This document shows positions 24,320 through 36,860 of a stretch of 64,000 nt of DNA, one piece after another. Origin of the DNA: Rhabdornis inornatus (Eukaryota > Chordata > Aves > Passeriformes > Rhabdornithidae); the NCBI GenBank assembly GCA_013397075.1, contig VWZS01009593.1, forward strand, positions 274,318 to 338,317, read 5' to 3'. The notes below the pieces were generated by a model that was not told the DNA's origin, did no database searches, and saw nothing but the letters and a program-made list of their open reading frames with translations. Position 1 is the stretch's first letter. Each line of letters opens with the position of its first letter. Made by a program: the position numbers and the translations under genes.

Positions 24320-27300
24320 AGAAAATGTTGTCCTGGCCTGGAAGGTAATAACTAGTTACTACTTAGAGAACACAGAGAACAAAACTCTTAAAAACTGAGA
24401 ACATGCCACAAATGTAACAATTTTAATTATGGTTCACATGTCTAGCCAGATATTCTAAATATAGCCATTGTAAAATTATTACAAAAGACACTTAAAAAGA
24501 ACTAAATAAACTATAGAAATCATGGGGAAAATATTTCTGGGACTAGTCAGCTGGGTAATAAGGCCATGTTAAAGCAAATTAATTTCATAATCCTTAATAA
24601 CTGGTTGAAGAGATCAAAACTAGAAAACTTCCAATCATTACTCTGCATCTTTATATGATTATTTCTAACCTACAGCTGCATTTTGGATAGATAAATAGAA
24701 AAAAAACAAAACATAATACTTGTAGAAAAACCCATGAAATAAAACCAGTTTTAAATACTCCTTAAAACAAGGGTGGAAGTGGGAAGGAAAAGCAAACAGT
24801 TTGAAAAAGGCATTGACAATCTTTTTTCAGCTCCCTGCTGTGTAATATGCACATATCACCAATAGGTCTGGGACCTAAAATCGTTGAAAGTAAAAAAAAA
24901 TTGACCCACCATCTGTTTTTCTTAAAAACAGACAATTAACAATTTAATTGACTTGGCACACCATATATTACAGTACATATGTCACACTAGATGAAGTGAT
25001 TTGGTTTCTACAAAGTTGTAGAAAAGGTGCCTTGAAGCTTTTAGATTATTCTTGTTTCTTGGTTGTAATATTTTAGAGATACTTTTTCATTTTGAGAAAA
25101 AACTATGCCCAGGGCTTAAATTCTGTCATGTGCAGCTTTTAGTCCTTTAAAATGCAATGCTGAAGTAGGTACTAATGCACCATACTGATTTGCCAAATGC
25201 TATTTATTACACTGTGTCTGTGCTTTCATTTTATGAAGCCTGTGGCTGGACTGTCAGATTACAGGTGTCCTTTAGGTTGAAATAAAAAGATAACAGTAGT
25301 AATTGCTATGTTAACTGAATACATAGTATCTTCCTACAGCCCAAGTATAAGACATTTTCCCAGACTAGATGCACACTAACACAATGTACATTTTCAGTAT
25401 TATTTGTGATTTCATTTATCTCTTACTATGCATTTAAGTGGTTAAGCATATAGAGAAAAATAACCAATATAAGGATAAAATAATATTAGCACAGTATGCT
25501 CGAATAAACAAATTGCAACACAGTATCTTTAGATAGCCATAGTACTCAATGGTTTCTATCATCTGATATGAAGTTATTTTTTAACCTAAATATGATCTAC
25601 AGATGTAATTAGAAAGCAACCATAACACTTATGCTCTAGGGGGTTTTTTTCATACATTTTTTCATAGAGTTAGGCTTATTATAAGATTTATTATGCAGCT
25701 ATGTGCATAACCTACAGCTGTTACATTCATATCTGTTTTAAGTAATTGCAAATAATTCTAAACAGAATTCTAAAAAATGCATGGTTGTATGTAATAAATA
25801 ATAAAATTGGTGACAGCCTCTAGGTCTTACCAACAAAGAAGTGATTGTATTCAACAGCACACTCCATTTTCATCACTCACAGTTAAGGCCACCACATTTT
25901 GTTTTCCCCTAAATTTAGCCAAAATTTTAAACTGAAAGGTCTTTTTATTTTCATTACTACTGACAATGCTACTACCAAAAGTTTAATTTTTTTATATAAT
26001 TCATTATTTTTAGAAAGTCAAGCACAATTTCTTCCCCCTTTAGAAATTCCTAGTTGTTAAGGCAACCATTTTCTCTATGCACCTGTATGTCTCTACTGTA
26101 AATCTGGTATATAAAAACAGTAATTTCTTTAATTATAGTGGCCTTTACCACTTGTCTGGCTTTTCCCTTATCCCTACCTCATCATATGTGAGATGTTGAT
26201 CACTTTTTTTATCCCCTCAGGCTGAAGAAAAAATGCTTTAAACATAATTTTTACTCCATAGAGCTATTTCAGACACGTATATGTTTCACAATTTTTAATA
26301 TATAGCTATTATATATATATAAATTATGTGTGATCTAATTTTTAGCAACAGAGAGACAATAGCCTGAAGAGAACTCTGGGTTCTGGAACCCAGTTTAAAA
26401 GCATTTAAAGTTCCTCATTAACATTAAATGGCCACAAGTGTTGTATTGACGTGCCACGGCAGGGTTCAGTGTTCAGCTGTGTTTGCATTGGCCTGATTTG
26501 AGCCAAAACAGGTTTTTGGCAATGGTGTAACCTATTACTTATCCTGTCCGAGCTTTTGTGCTAGTCACGTGCAGGGAAGCTCTGACTAATGGGGGTAGAC
26601 ACTGTAGACTTAAAACATGAATTAGACAAAGAAGAAATTCTTAGTTCTTTTTATAATTGTGTTCCCTTTTGCTAATTCTTAGACTGAATTTATCACTCCA
26701 TTGAAGTGTAAATTGCTCTTTACCCCTTCCTTTGGCTATGTCTGGATGATACAGCTCTCATCATCTTAGTTTCTTCAGATCACCTCTCTGACATGCCTCC
26801 TCAAAGAGGAAGAATTTCAAGCCCCATGACTTTAGGGACAAGGTATTCAAAATTTCACCAAGCAAAAATTTATGAAATTCCTTCTTTAAATATGGAATAA
26901 TATCAATTTGTTTCCCTGATTACTACCAAGAATTCACTTGAGTTTTAAATAACATTATCAACAGTTCTTCTAATTTCCATTATTATTAAATACCTACTAA
27001 AATCACCTTCTAAGGCTGACTTTCAAGCTCACTTTTTTCATGTCATCTAATTACTTTCATCAGGTTTTCTGTATTAGTTCAGTAATTTACATTAATACTC
27101 AGAGAAAGTTGCCATAATATCTCTTCAATTACCATTTAACTAAAATATTTGACACCTATTTAGTAAAGTTCATTTTCTTTACAAAAGGGTCTCTGTAACA
27201 ATCCAAACAATTCAACTTAAAATTCTTAAGTGACTAGCGAAAGCAATAATCAAGATTTGTTTGTTTAGAGGCACATCCTCATATCTCTGTATTTTTCCAA

Positions 27301-28577
27301 GTAAATTAAAATGCAGATTTAATTGATACTATACCCTACTGTTTTATATGCTTCTCCATATTTGTTAATCATTAAAAAAAAGAACTAAACCTGCTACGAT
27401 CTTTAAATTTAAAAATGAAAAAAAATCCTATTATCTGCAGAATTTGAAACAAAGACTTTAAATGCCTTTCTGTATCACAGAAGTTTCTTGAAACAATTTC
27501 AAATTTCCAAGACATGATAATTCTTCTCTCCTAAGCTCCAGTTACAAGTGGTTCAAAACAGCATCCCAAGACTCAGTTTAGCTGAGAAGTCAGCTTTGGT
27601 CTTCTTTCATTAGCTGTCTCCATCACCTGACAATCAGTATTAATAAAATTTTTACCACAGAATTACAACTTCGTTCAGTTTTGTTTTCACAATGCAGTTG
27701 TATTTTCACGTGGGTAAAATAATTGAAATTGCACATACACATTAGATTAGTCAACTGCAAAAATATGTCTGTGTGTCCGTTTTGTTTTTTTTTATATTGA
27801 AAGGTGTTCCCACTTGAGGGAGTCTAATTTTTTTCCCATGGTGAAGGAAAAGTATAGAACTCTAGTTGATACAAACCATAAAGGAACAGGTATTTTTCTG
27901 GTAGTTCTCAATGTGACAAAACTACACCACAGAAAACTGTGTCCAAGGGACATTGAATTGATATCAAATGCTTTTATTGTCAGTATTATAAGTAATTTAG
28001 AACAAGAAAAAACTGAAAATAATTTTAAGACGAATGTCATTAAAAAGTGCAAGTTTATATTTCAAAATCCTATTTTTTTTTCTGCTTAAAAAATAATAAA
28101 TATTTTTTCCCAGATTATTTCCAGAATTACATAATATATAAATGTTGACAATTCTATTGCAGTAGGAGGTGTTTTGTGATACCTAAAGTTATAAACAGAG
28201 TAATAGAAGGAAGCTATCATGGAGAGCATAAGGGAAAAGTTTTTTACCCTCCCACTATGTTTTTTTAACTTTAACTTAGAGATTCTAGATAATAAAACTA
28301 ATTCTGATTATTCACTGTGTTTTTAGAGTGAATGGGACTAGAGACTGCATCAGAACACTGTTGTCTGGAAAAATGTAATATTTGCCTAGTCATATCACCT
28401 TGGAGCTTCCTAGGGTTTCTCTGTCACCCACTTCCTCAGGTGTTCAATCACACTTCATGAATATTCCTGAAGTTACAAGGAGTTTCAGATGAGTTACTCT
28501 CATCATGTGTTACTTCAGCTTAGCAATTCACTTTTTACATGATTTGCAAGAGTTTCAATATGCAAAATATTGCAGCC

Positions 28578-28682
28578 TAGAGGAAGGGGAGAGGAAAGAA
28601 AAAGAAAAGGAGGGAAGAATGAGATGGAAAGAGAGAGGGAGTAAGAGTGAGGGAGAAGGGGAGATTAATGGAGAGAAGAGAG
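28578..28682 (+). repeat. Purine-rich tract
   Basis: About 105 bp of mostly A and G on the plus strand (GGAAAG/GAGAGG-like, irregular), broken by a few T. Simple-sequence DNA; its open frames are accidental. Confidence 0.8.
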
Positions 28683-29802
28683 TGGCCCTGGCAAAGAGAC
28701 CTTTTTGTGTAAATGGAAGGACTTTTCTATAATATCTGGAGAATCCATTAATTGAGAATGAGAAAAGATATGGCCAGATACTAAAACAGAGAAATGTAAT
28801 AACAATAACAACAACACATGTATTTTGAGCGTTGCTTAGAGAAAATAAAGACTCAGTGTTTACACACCTTAGCACCTCCTTGGAGCACTGGCCAGTCAGT
28901 GCAATATTTTGTTTTCTGATAAAATTGAATCTTTCAGCATTTTGCACATGCTGCTAGGGGGTTAAATAAAAAAGAACAAAAAGCTAAAGCTAAAGGCAAC
29001 GACAGATGCCACCCTCTTTCTTTTATTAAAGAAAAAACATTTAAAAGCCTAGATTTAGAATTCAAGGATAAAGATGACTGTCTATTTTTCTGATGTGACA
29101 ACACAGAAAAAAATCCTCTTGAGATTAGAGACTGGATTTTTGCCTTAGTTTTAGGGTATGCAAATTCACCCTATACATCTCACTTGAATAACAGATTTGC
29201 ACCATGGGGATCAACAATGTGTTATTCAAGCATTTTTCATATGTCATGAAATAATTTATGCATAGAAATACACCACACAGGGCTAAAAGAAAGGGGAAAG
29301 TGGGGAAAAAAAAAGCATTATTATGGATTTTTATTTGAAAAAAATGTAAATTTCCATTTCACCATTTCTTACATTAAATATAATGATGAAAGGGGACATT
29401 TAACATATATTTCAGATAACCAACATGAATTATCAACATAAATAAGCTTTCTTTTAAGTTAAAACTCTCTTTGTATAGTCTTTCATATAATTTTCAATTT
29501 AAAAAAATAAAATTAAAAAAAAAAAAGTATAATAGAAAAAAAAATAACATTAGGCAGAAATTCACATATTGTTCTCCAGCAAAGAAATTAGATTTTAGTA
29601 AACTGTTACTTCAGCACCAAAAAAAATATGACGAAAACTTACCAAAAGTTTGGCAATAACACCAATTACTGTGAAAGTACAGGATCATTAGATCAGAAAA
29701 AAAATAATTAATGAATTTATTAATGAATTTAATGCAAGGTAATTTAATGATTAGTGCACTATTTGTGCACCATCTTTGGAAGTAAGCACTGTCATATAGC
29801 AA

Positions 29803-30359
29803 GCTGGTGTAAAAGTTTTGCCTGAGGTAAGGGGTAGTTTTCTTCCTAGAGGCTCGTGGTGCTGTTTTGGATTTGCAATGAGAATAGCATTGATAAGGCA
29901 CTGGTGTTTTACCTTCTGCTGATCAGAATCTGGGCCTTTGGGGTTCTTCACCACCCCAACAGCAAGGAGGATGCAGTAGCACAAACAGGAGGGGACACAG
30001 CAGGGACAGCTGATCCCAAGTGACCCAAGGGACAGCCCATACCATTTGATGTCATGGTCAGCAATAATAGCTGGGAGAAGGAGGGAGACAGGGACTTTCA
30101 GAGATATAGAGTTTGCATTCCCAAGTAACCATTATGGAAAATGTTGCCCTGCTTTCCTGGAAGCGAAACATCTGCCTGACAGTGGGGAAAGGGAAATGAG
30201 TGCCTTGCTTTGTTTTGCTTGCATGTGTGGCTTTTGATTTACTTGTTAAACTCTAGTGAGTTTTCTCAATTTTCCCTTTGTATTCTCTCCCTCATCCTGC
30301 TGTAAGGGGTGCAAGCACACGGCCATGTGGGATTTAACTGCCTGCTCGGGTTAACTGCA
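29803..30359 (+). mobile_element. Avian ERVL-type LTR (family B)
   Basis: Ordered blocks of a common avian LTR: TAGTTTTCTTCCTAGAGGCT, GTGCTGTTTTGGATTTG, AATAGCATTGATAAGGCACTG, GGAGGGGACACAGCAGGGACAG, GACAGCCCATACCATTTGAT, GTCATGGTCAG and the end GGGTTAACTGCA. At the expected TATA site the sequence reads CAATAATAG, so the promoter looks degraded. No coding retroviral sequence adjoins it. Both boundaries are approximate. Antisense to CSMD3. Confidence 0.75.
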
Positions 30360-30397
30360 TCAGTCAGGCAAATCTAAAGCATTATATCTTTTAGGCA

Positions 30398-30485
30398 TTT
30401 TTATTTCAGTTTGCTGTTGATTGGCATTTTCTATTTAGGAAATATGTTACAGAAAATGCCAATCAACAGCAAACTGAAATAAAAA
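30398..30485 (+). repeat. Perfect 35-bp inverted repeat hairpin
   Basis: Left arm 30398-30432 and right arm 30451-30485 are exact reverse complements with an 18-base spacer (30433-30450). The left arm starts TTTTTATTTCAGTTTGCTG and ends TTGGCATTTTCT. Outside the arms only patchy complementarity (TATATCTT) continues. No known MITE terminus was recognised. Confidence 0.97.
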
Positions 30486-32129
30486 GTCAGCAATAAATGC
30501 AAGATATACTCTAATATAATATAAATAATTAATAGAAATTTCTCAGAATATGAAAATATATGATGAAAAGGCCCACCGATGAAGTTGTTTTCTAGCATAA
30601 TAGCACTCACAGAAATTAATTATTGACTTGGAGGAAAAAGAAGAGAAAAAAATAATATTCTCAGGTCATATGCTTGGCAATTTGGAAAACCCAGAAGTTC
30701 AAGTTAGAGAAGTGCAACATCTAAATAAGTTATGCTTATTCTTTTGAGTGTTTCATCTGGAAACATTTTGAAAAGTCTTTATACATATATATACTTTAAG
30801 TTCTGACTATATTTTAAATATAGTGCTGATCTGCTTGCAGCTACCCGACATACTGAAATATACAAAAGAAAACTGCCAACTTCCCTCTTCATCCAAGCAA
30901 GATACATTTTTAGCCCTCTGTTCCACGCAATGCCAACAGATGAAGAAATTAAGCAACTACTATGCCATGATGTTACTTCAGTTAGACAAACAGATGGAAA
31001 TCTTACATCTGTCACCCTTTCACAGGCTGATGTAGCAGGAAATGCATCTGAGTGTTTTGAAAGCTGACATCTCCAGAGACTGTCACACACAGACCTTCAC
31101 CACCGCAAGAAAATTGATGCAGTGCAGCCAGGAGGAGAGCCTCCACCAACTCAGATTCAAGTGTAGTGAAAGGAGGCTAATCAGGCATGGTAAATTCTCA
31201 GTGTTGTAAAATGTGTGGAGAAAACAGACAGGTTTGAAGTGAGGAATCACAGCCAGCTGGTGGAGAACACCAAAAAAAATCATGGACTGTCAATGAGGTA
31301 GATTCACACAGAGATAAGAAAGGTATGAAGCATGGACAAAGAACTCTATATTCCTGCCATTTTTAGAGCTCTTCACGTCAAGATACCCTAACTGCCAATC
31401 TATCATGCTGGGCTTTTAAATTCTACCCCTTGCCCAGGAGAATCTTCCAAAAGCATTAATTGCTTTATTATCTATGTATTTGTTTTTGCTTTCAGTTACA
31501 GAGACAAAGTTCAAAAATGCTTGTAACAAAATTCTAACTTGAACAGGCTGTTTTGAATACATTTTTTACCCCCAAATCAAAGGTAAACAGTTACTCTCTT
31601 GTAACATAAATGCTTAATGCAGAAGACAACAAAACTGATTGCAGTTAAATGCACACTGAAATACTGCAGAGGACAAATCAGAGTAACAGCCCAGTGTCCT
31701 GGTTTAAGCAGTAGCTAATACTTAGGGACATGGCAAAAGATGACCTTTCCACTTGTAATGTATTCATATTGCCCAACAGACTAAGGTCAGAGCAGTGAAA
31801 ATCCTGCTTCTTTATGGATGACACTATCACAAAAGGTTGGATTGCTAAATGCTTTTAATTAAATATTGTAAAGCAGAAAGAATGACCTACAATTTTATTG
31901 AACAAAATTAAAAAGTTGTGGGAGTCACCTTCAAATAAAAACTTGTCTGACCAGTTCTCCACTGACAAGAGGGGGAATTGTAGAAATGGATCATAAGTCA
32001 TATGCCACCTTCCTTTAAACCAAACAATTAAGTAGAACTATGAGTATTAAATTGACTTGTTGAAGACAACTTCATTTTTAAATCAACTTGGAGAAGATAA
32101 TATTAAACAGCACTAACATGTGGAGAGTC

Positions 32130-32215
32130 AGAATAGTTATGGTAGAAAGAGACTTCTGAAGATGGCCTAGTCCAGCCTGAGATCATCTAGTCCAATAGCC
32201 AAATCAGATTTAAAA
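32130..32215 (-). mobile_element. Possible CR1 3'-tail remnant
   Basis: AGAAAGAGACTTCTGAAGAT and GATCATCTAGTCCAATAGCC resemble the antisense CR1 3' UTR (GGAAGGGACCTCTGGAGATC and TCATCTAGTCCAACC). Short and degraded. Confidence 0.45.
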
Positions 32216-33104
32216 CTCAAAAAGAAGCTTATACGCAATAAGCACCAGTAAATAAATATTTTGGGACATAGAGAGGTGAAATAGAGAAAAAGCATACAAT
32301 TTCATTTTCTAAGAACTTTTTTTTAGACTGAAGACCTATTTTCACCCATTTGGGAAAGTTAACAGAAAAGTTTTCAATACCAAAAATATGCACATTCCAG
32401 AAATTATTTTAAAATATGTCTAAAAAACCCCACACTAAAATACATTCTTATGCAACTGCTTTTAGAAACACAGCTTGTTGTTAACTTTAAATGACCTGAG
32501 ACCAATACATTTGTTTTGAAAGATTACAGAGTTAGTTACAAGAAAAACTGGTAAAATTTATTGAAAAGCTAAATTCTAATGGCTGCATAAAATGTTGTAA
32601 TTTTTTAACCCTCTACTACATGATATTTTTAAGACCTTCTTTATAATGTAACCTGCATAGCCTTTTAAGTACTCAGAAATAGCATTTAAGGTGTTATTGG
32701 TTATAAGGTGCTATTATTTGAAAGATAAAATCTGATACAACATTGATTCATATTTGTCCCTATAAATTTTATGAATTAAGTATATAATTTTGAATATTAA
32801 AAATTACAAATTACATAGTAACATTTGACTCTTTGTTGGATTATATGAACATTTTTGTGTATTTAAATACATAAGTACGCAAACAAATTGCATGCAGTCT
32901 CTTGATTAAAGGTAGAAAATGGCTAGTAGAGCAGCAGTAGACTTTTTATTCAAACCCAAATGCAAAACTCATAACCTGATAAAGATAGGAAATTCCTTGT
33001 TTCAAGAGTAGAAGAAAAATGAACTTTTCTAATAATGAAGATGAACTATTGAAGAGTGAAATGTTAAAAAACCTGCTTGACGAAATTAGTAATTAAAAGC
33101 TACT

Positions 33105-33262
33105 ATCCCAATAACAACAAAACAAGCAAAAAGAGCAACAACAACAACCATGAAAAGCAAACAAAAAACGAACAAAAACCAAAATAAACTAAAAACCAAA
33201 CCAAAACAAAACAAACAAAAAAAAAACCAAAACAAACAAACAAACAAAACCACACACCAAAA
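33105..33262 (+). repeat. A/C-rich simple tract (CAAA/CAAAA)n
   Basis: Irregular runs of CAAA, CAAAA, CCAAAA and AACAAC over about 155 bp. On the minus strand it gives a spurious Phe/Leu/Val-rich open frame. Confidence 0.9.
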
Positions 33263-34017
33263 CCTCTTCTGATGTTATGCATCAAAGTTTTGGAAGAATT
33301 TAGCTTCTAGGGAACAACACACGATCATTTGTAAACAGCCCTCTCATAATCCCCCAAAACTATCAAGAACTAGTAATCAAACAACCTAGGTACTCCATCA
33401 GAAAGAAGAACAAGCACTTATTTGCCTAGCTGCCATAAAGCAATAGCAGAAAACCCAAGTAATTTTTCTGTACCCATGATTCTATGAAAAGAATTTGGGT
33501 TGTGACTCAAAATGCAGGTTGAAAAGCTTAAGAAATGTCCAGTTTCTTAAGGTGAATTTAATGGCATAGGACAGAAATAGAAATACAATTTTTATTTTCA
33601 GAAAGAATTCCAAAGGACATCTGAAAAGTATAGAGATGTAAACCTGAGATGTAGCAAGACTGTAGAAATTACAATTAAGCCTAAATTCAGCTGGCACATG
33701 GATAAAAATGACATCCACAAAGCATCACGGCTTTTTTAAAGCAAAGTCTTGCATTAAAAATCCACTAATGCTTTCCAGCAAGATTAGCTGGCATAGAGAT
33801 GAGAGAAATCCAGTTTAGGTATACTATTTGCAGTTCTAAAAGGGCATTTGAGGAAGCCCAAATGGAAGGTTCTTACAGAGATTAGGAACTCTTTCATAAA
33901 ATGACAAGCTTTTTCTGCATGTTTGCTTAAAATATAGTTAGTTGACGGTAAAAGTAATTGGTCAATTCTGCCAGAGGAGTGAAGTCACTAATGGACTTCT
34001 TCAGTATCTGATCTGTT

Positions 34018-36480
34018 TTACAGAATCACAGAATGGGTAAGGCTGGAAGGGAGCACAGTGAGTCATCTGGTCCAACCTCCCTGCCCAAGTAGGGTCATCC
34101 TAGAGCACATTGCTCAGGAGAGTGTCCAGATATTGAATATTTCCAGCTCTTTAATATTTCTAGTGGGGAAGATTTGACAAGCTCTCTGGACAATCTGGTC
34201 ACTGCATATTAAAGAAGTTCTTCCTCATGTTCAGGTGGAACTTCCTGTGCATCAGTTCTTGCCCGTTGCCTCTTGTCCTATTGCTTGGCACCACCAAGAA
34301 GAGCTTGGATCAATCCTCTGACACCCTCCCTTCAAACATTTATAGACATGGATGAGATCCCCTTTCCAAGATCCTTTCTCAAGTTTGAACATGACCAGCT
34401 CCCACAGTCTTTCCTCCTAAGAGAGATGCTCCAGTCCCTTAATCATCTTTTTTTGCCCTCCACTGGACCCACTCCAGGAATTCCATGTTGTCTCTTTTTC
34501 CCTGAGGAGCCCAGAACTGAACACAGCACTCCAGATGTGCCTCACCACGGCAGAGTAAAGGCAGGATCACCTCCCTTGAGCTGGTGGCACTGTTCTTCCT
34601 GATGCACACCAGGACACCATTGGCCTTCTTGGCCACACAGGCACACTGCTGGCTCATGGACAGTTTGTTGTCCACCAGGACCCCCAGGTCCTTCTCCACA
34701 GAGCTGCTTTTCCAACAGGTCAGCCCCCAGCCTGTACTGGTCCATGAGGTCATTCTTCCCCAGGTACAGGACCCTGCACTTGCCTTTGTTGATTTTCAAA
34801 CTGTTCTTTGCCCATCTCTCCAACCTCTCAAGGTCCTTCTGAAGACCTGGACAGCCCTCTGGGGTTTTGGCCACTCTTCTCAGCTTTGTATCATCAGTAA
34901 ACATCTGCTCCTTCATCCAAGCCATTGATGAATAAGTTAAACAATACTGGGCCCAGTATGGAACCTTGGAGGACACCATTAGTGAAAAATCTTCAACTAG
35001 ACCCCATGCCACTGATTATGACCATCTGGGATCTGCCATTCAACCAGTTCTCAATCCATCTCACTGCCTACTCATCCAATCAACACTTCCTTATTTTGTC
35101 CATCAGGATTTTGTGAATGACAGTGTGAAAACCTTGCTGAAGCCAAGGTTGGCTTCAGCAACCTTGCTGCTCTCTCCCCATTGATCCAGGTAGTTGTTTC
35201 ATTGTAGAAAGCAATCTGTTTGGTCAAACCCGATTTACCTTTAGAGAATCCATGCTGAATACTCCTAATCTAATACTTCTTGTCATCTGTGCTGAATACT
35301 CCTAATCTAATACTTCTTGTCATCTGTATGGATACAGAGGGTCTTCAGAATGAGGTGCTACATTTCCTTTCCAGAGATTCAAATGAGGCTGACTGGCCAA
35401 TAGCTCCCCATGTCTTCCTTCTTGCCCTTTTTGGAGACCAGGATGAAATTTGCTTTTTTGCAGTCCCCAGGCACCTCTCCTGATCACCATGACCTTGCAA
35501 AGATGACTGTGAGTGACCTCACTACAGTGTCCAGAAGCTCTCTCATGTTCACATCCTGCCAGAGCCCATGGACTTGTGGATGTCAAGTTTGCTTAGGTGT
35601 TATCTAACCCAATCCTCCTTCACTAAGGGAAAGTCTTCCTTCCAAGACTCCTTTACCCTGGTCTGTGTCAGAGAGCCCTGAGGGCTGATCATGTCAGTGA
35701 AGATTGATGCAAAGAAAGAATTTGATAACTCTGCCTTCTCAGTGTCCCCTGTTGCCAGGGTCCACCTCCATTTACTAACGGGCCCACATTATCCTTTTGT
35801 TTTTCTTCTGTTATTGATGTATTTTAAGAAGCCCTTCTTGTTGTCCTGGACATCCTTGGTCAGATTTAATTCCAGATGGGCCTTTGCCTTCCTGGTCTCT
35901 TTTCTACTTACTCTGAAAATCTATATTAATTCCAAGAGGTTGCTTCCACCCCTGCCTTCGTCTCCTGTGTATTTCCTGCTTAAGCTTGAGTAATGACAGG
36001 AGCTCTTTATTTATTCACACACATATTTTGTCCCCTCTGTCTGATTTCTTACTTGTTAGGATGCATTGCTCCTGTGCAGGGCTGGAAGGGATTCTTGGAT
36101 ATCAACCAACTCTTTTGGACCCCATTTCCCTTTGGTGCCTTTTTCCATGGGACTCTTCCAAAAACATCCCCAAAAAGACTGAAATCATCTCTCCTGAAGT
36201 CAATGGCATTAATTTTATTTGCTGCCCTGCTTCCTCCTCACCCAATATTGTACTTCACAATGTCATGGTCACTACAGCCAAGGCTTCTCCCAACGTTTAT
36301 ATCACCAAAAAGGTCTTCCCAGTTCATTAGTATGAGGTTGAGCAGTACACCATTCCTTTTGGAGTCCTCCAGTACCTATGTCGGAAAGCTGCCATCAATG
36401 CTTTCCAGGATCTTCCTGGACTGTTTCTGTTTTGCCAATCACTTGTCCAGCAGATGTAAGGGTAGTTAAAGTTATTGTCT
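34018..36480 (-). mobile_element. CR1 LINE, 2.46 kb, endonuclease end through 3' tail
   Basis: The longest mobile element in the window, read from 36480 to 34018. It starts at the endonuclease VGDFN position, passes through the linker, the KSMGPDG-like block and reverse transcriptase, and ends with the CR1 tail (ACAGAATCACAGAATGGG on the plus strand). The catalytic box reads FTDDTKL (about 34881-34901), with the two Asp retained, followed by DLERLERWAKNSLKINKGKC and EKDLGVLVDNKLSMSQQC. Frameshifts and stops break the frame and the 5' part of ORF2 and all of ORF1 are missing, so it is non-functional. It contains a 37 bp tandem duplication (35253-35326) and a 12 bp palindrome (35134-35161). It shares strand with CSMD3. 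Confidence 0.9.
35253..35326 (+). repeat. Exact 37 bp tandem duplication
   Basis: Units 35253-35289 and 35290-35326 are identical, each starting TGCTGAATACTCCTAATC. It lies inside the CR1 and shifts its reading frame by one. Confidence 0.95.
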
Positions 36481-36514
36481 GACAATATATTAGAAGATGG
36501 AAAACAAGGCAAGC

Positions 36515-36860
36515 AGTGAAATGACAAAGCTTGCTGATGATAGCTTACACAAAACAGCAATGAGGACAATTACCTGCGAAGAAATAAAGAGAGGTCCTGC
36601 AAAACAGAGTAAGCAGTAAAATGGAAGATTATATACATTGTATTTTCTAGGAAAAAAAATGAAAAGGCATCAGATGAAGGTAGTAGAACTACAGTGAACA
36701 AAAGGAAATACTTCTTCACTGAAATGTCCTTGCCATAAAATATTTAGAATACTAAGATTATGGGCGTGAGAAAAAATAGATGAAATCATGGATGAAAAAA
36801 TCCATTACTCAATACACTGGATTTAGGAAGTGTCTATGCCACACACTGTAAGGGAGTAAG
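36515..36860 (+). mobile_element. Old CR1/L3-like LINE 3' fragment
   Basis: A degraded remnant on the opposite strand, just beyond the 5' end of the younger CR1. Recognisable pieces are AAGCTTGCTGATGATAGC (an ADD-like box), ACAAAAGGAAATACTTCTTC, and AAATCATGGATGAAAAAATC followed by CCATTACTCAATACACTGG, which resemble the 3' end of ancient amniote CR1 elements. Family assignment is from memory. Confidence 0.5.

Noticed and set aside
27792..28089. Overlapping open frames on both strands (86 and 91 codons)
   Set aside because: No domain; one strand's frame mirrors the other, as is common by chance.
30779..31090. 103-codon minus-strand frame rich in Cys and Ser
   Set aside because: No similarity recognised, overlaps an open plus-strand frame, and no splice or promoter evidence.
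33103..33285. Very hydrophobic 60-codon frame resembling a membrane protein
   Set aside because: It is the minus-strand translation of an A/C-rich simple tract.
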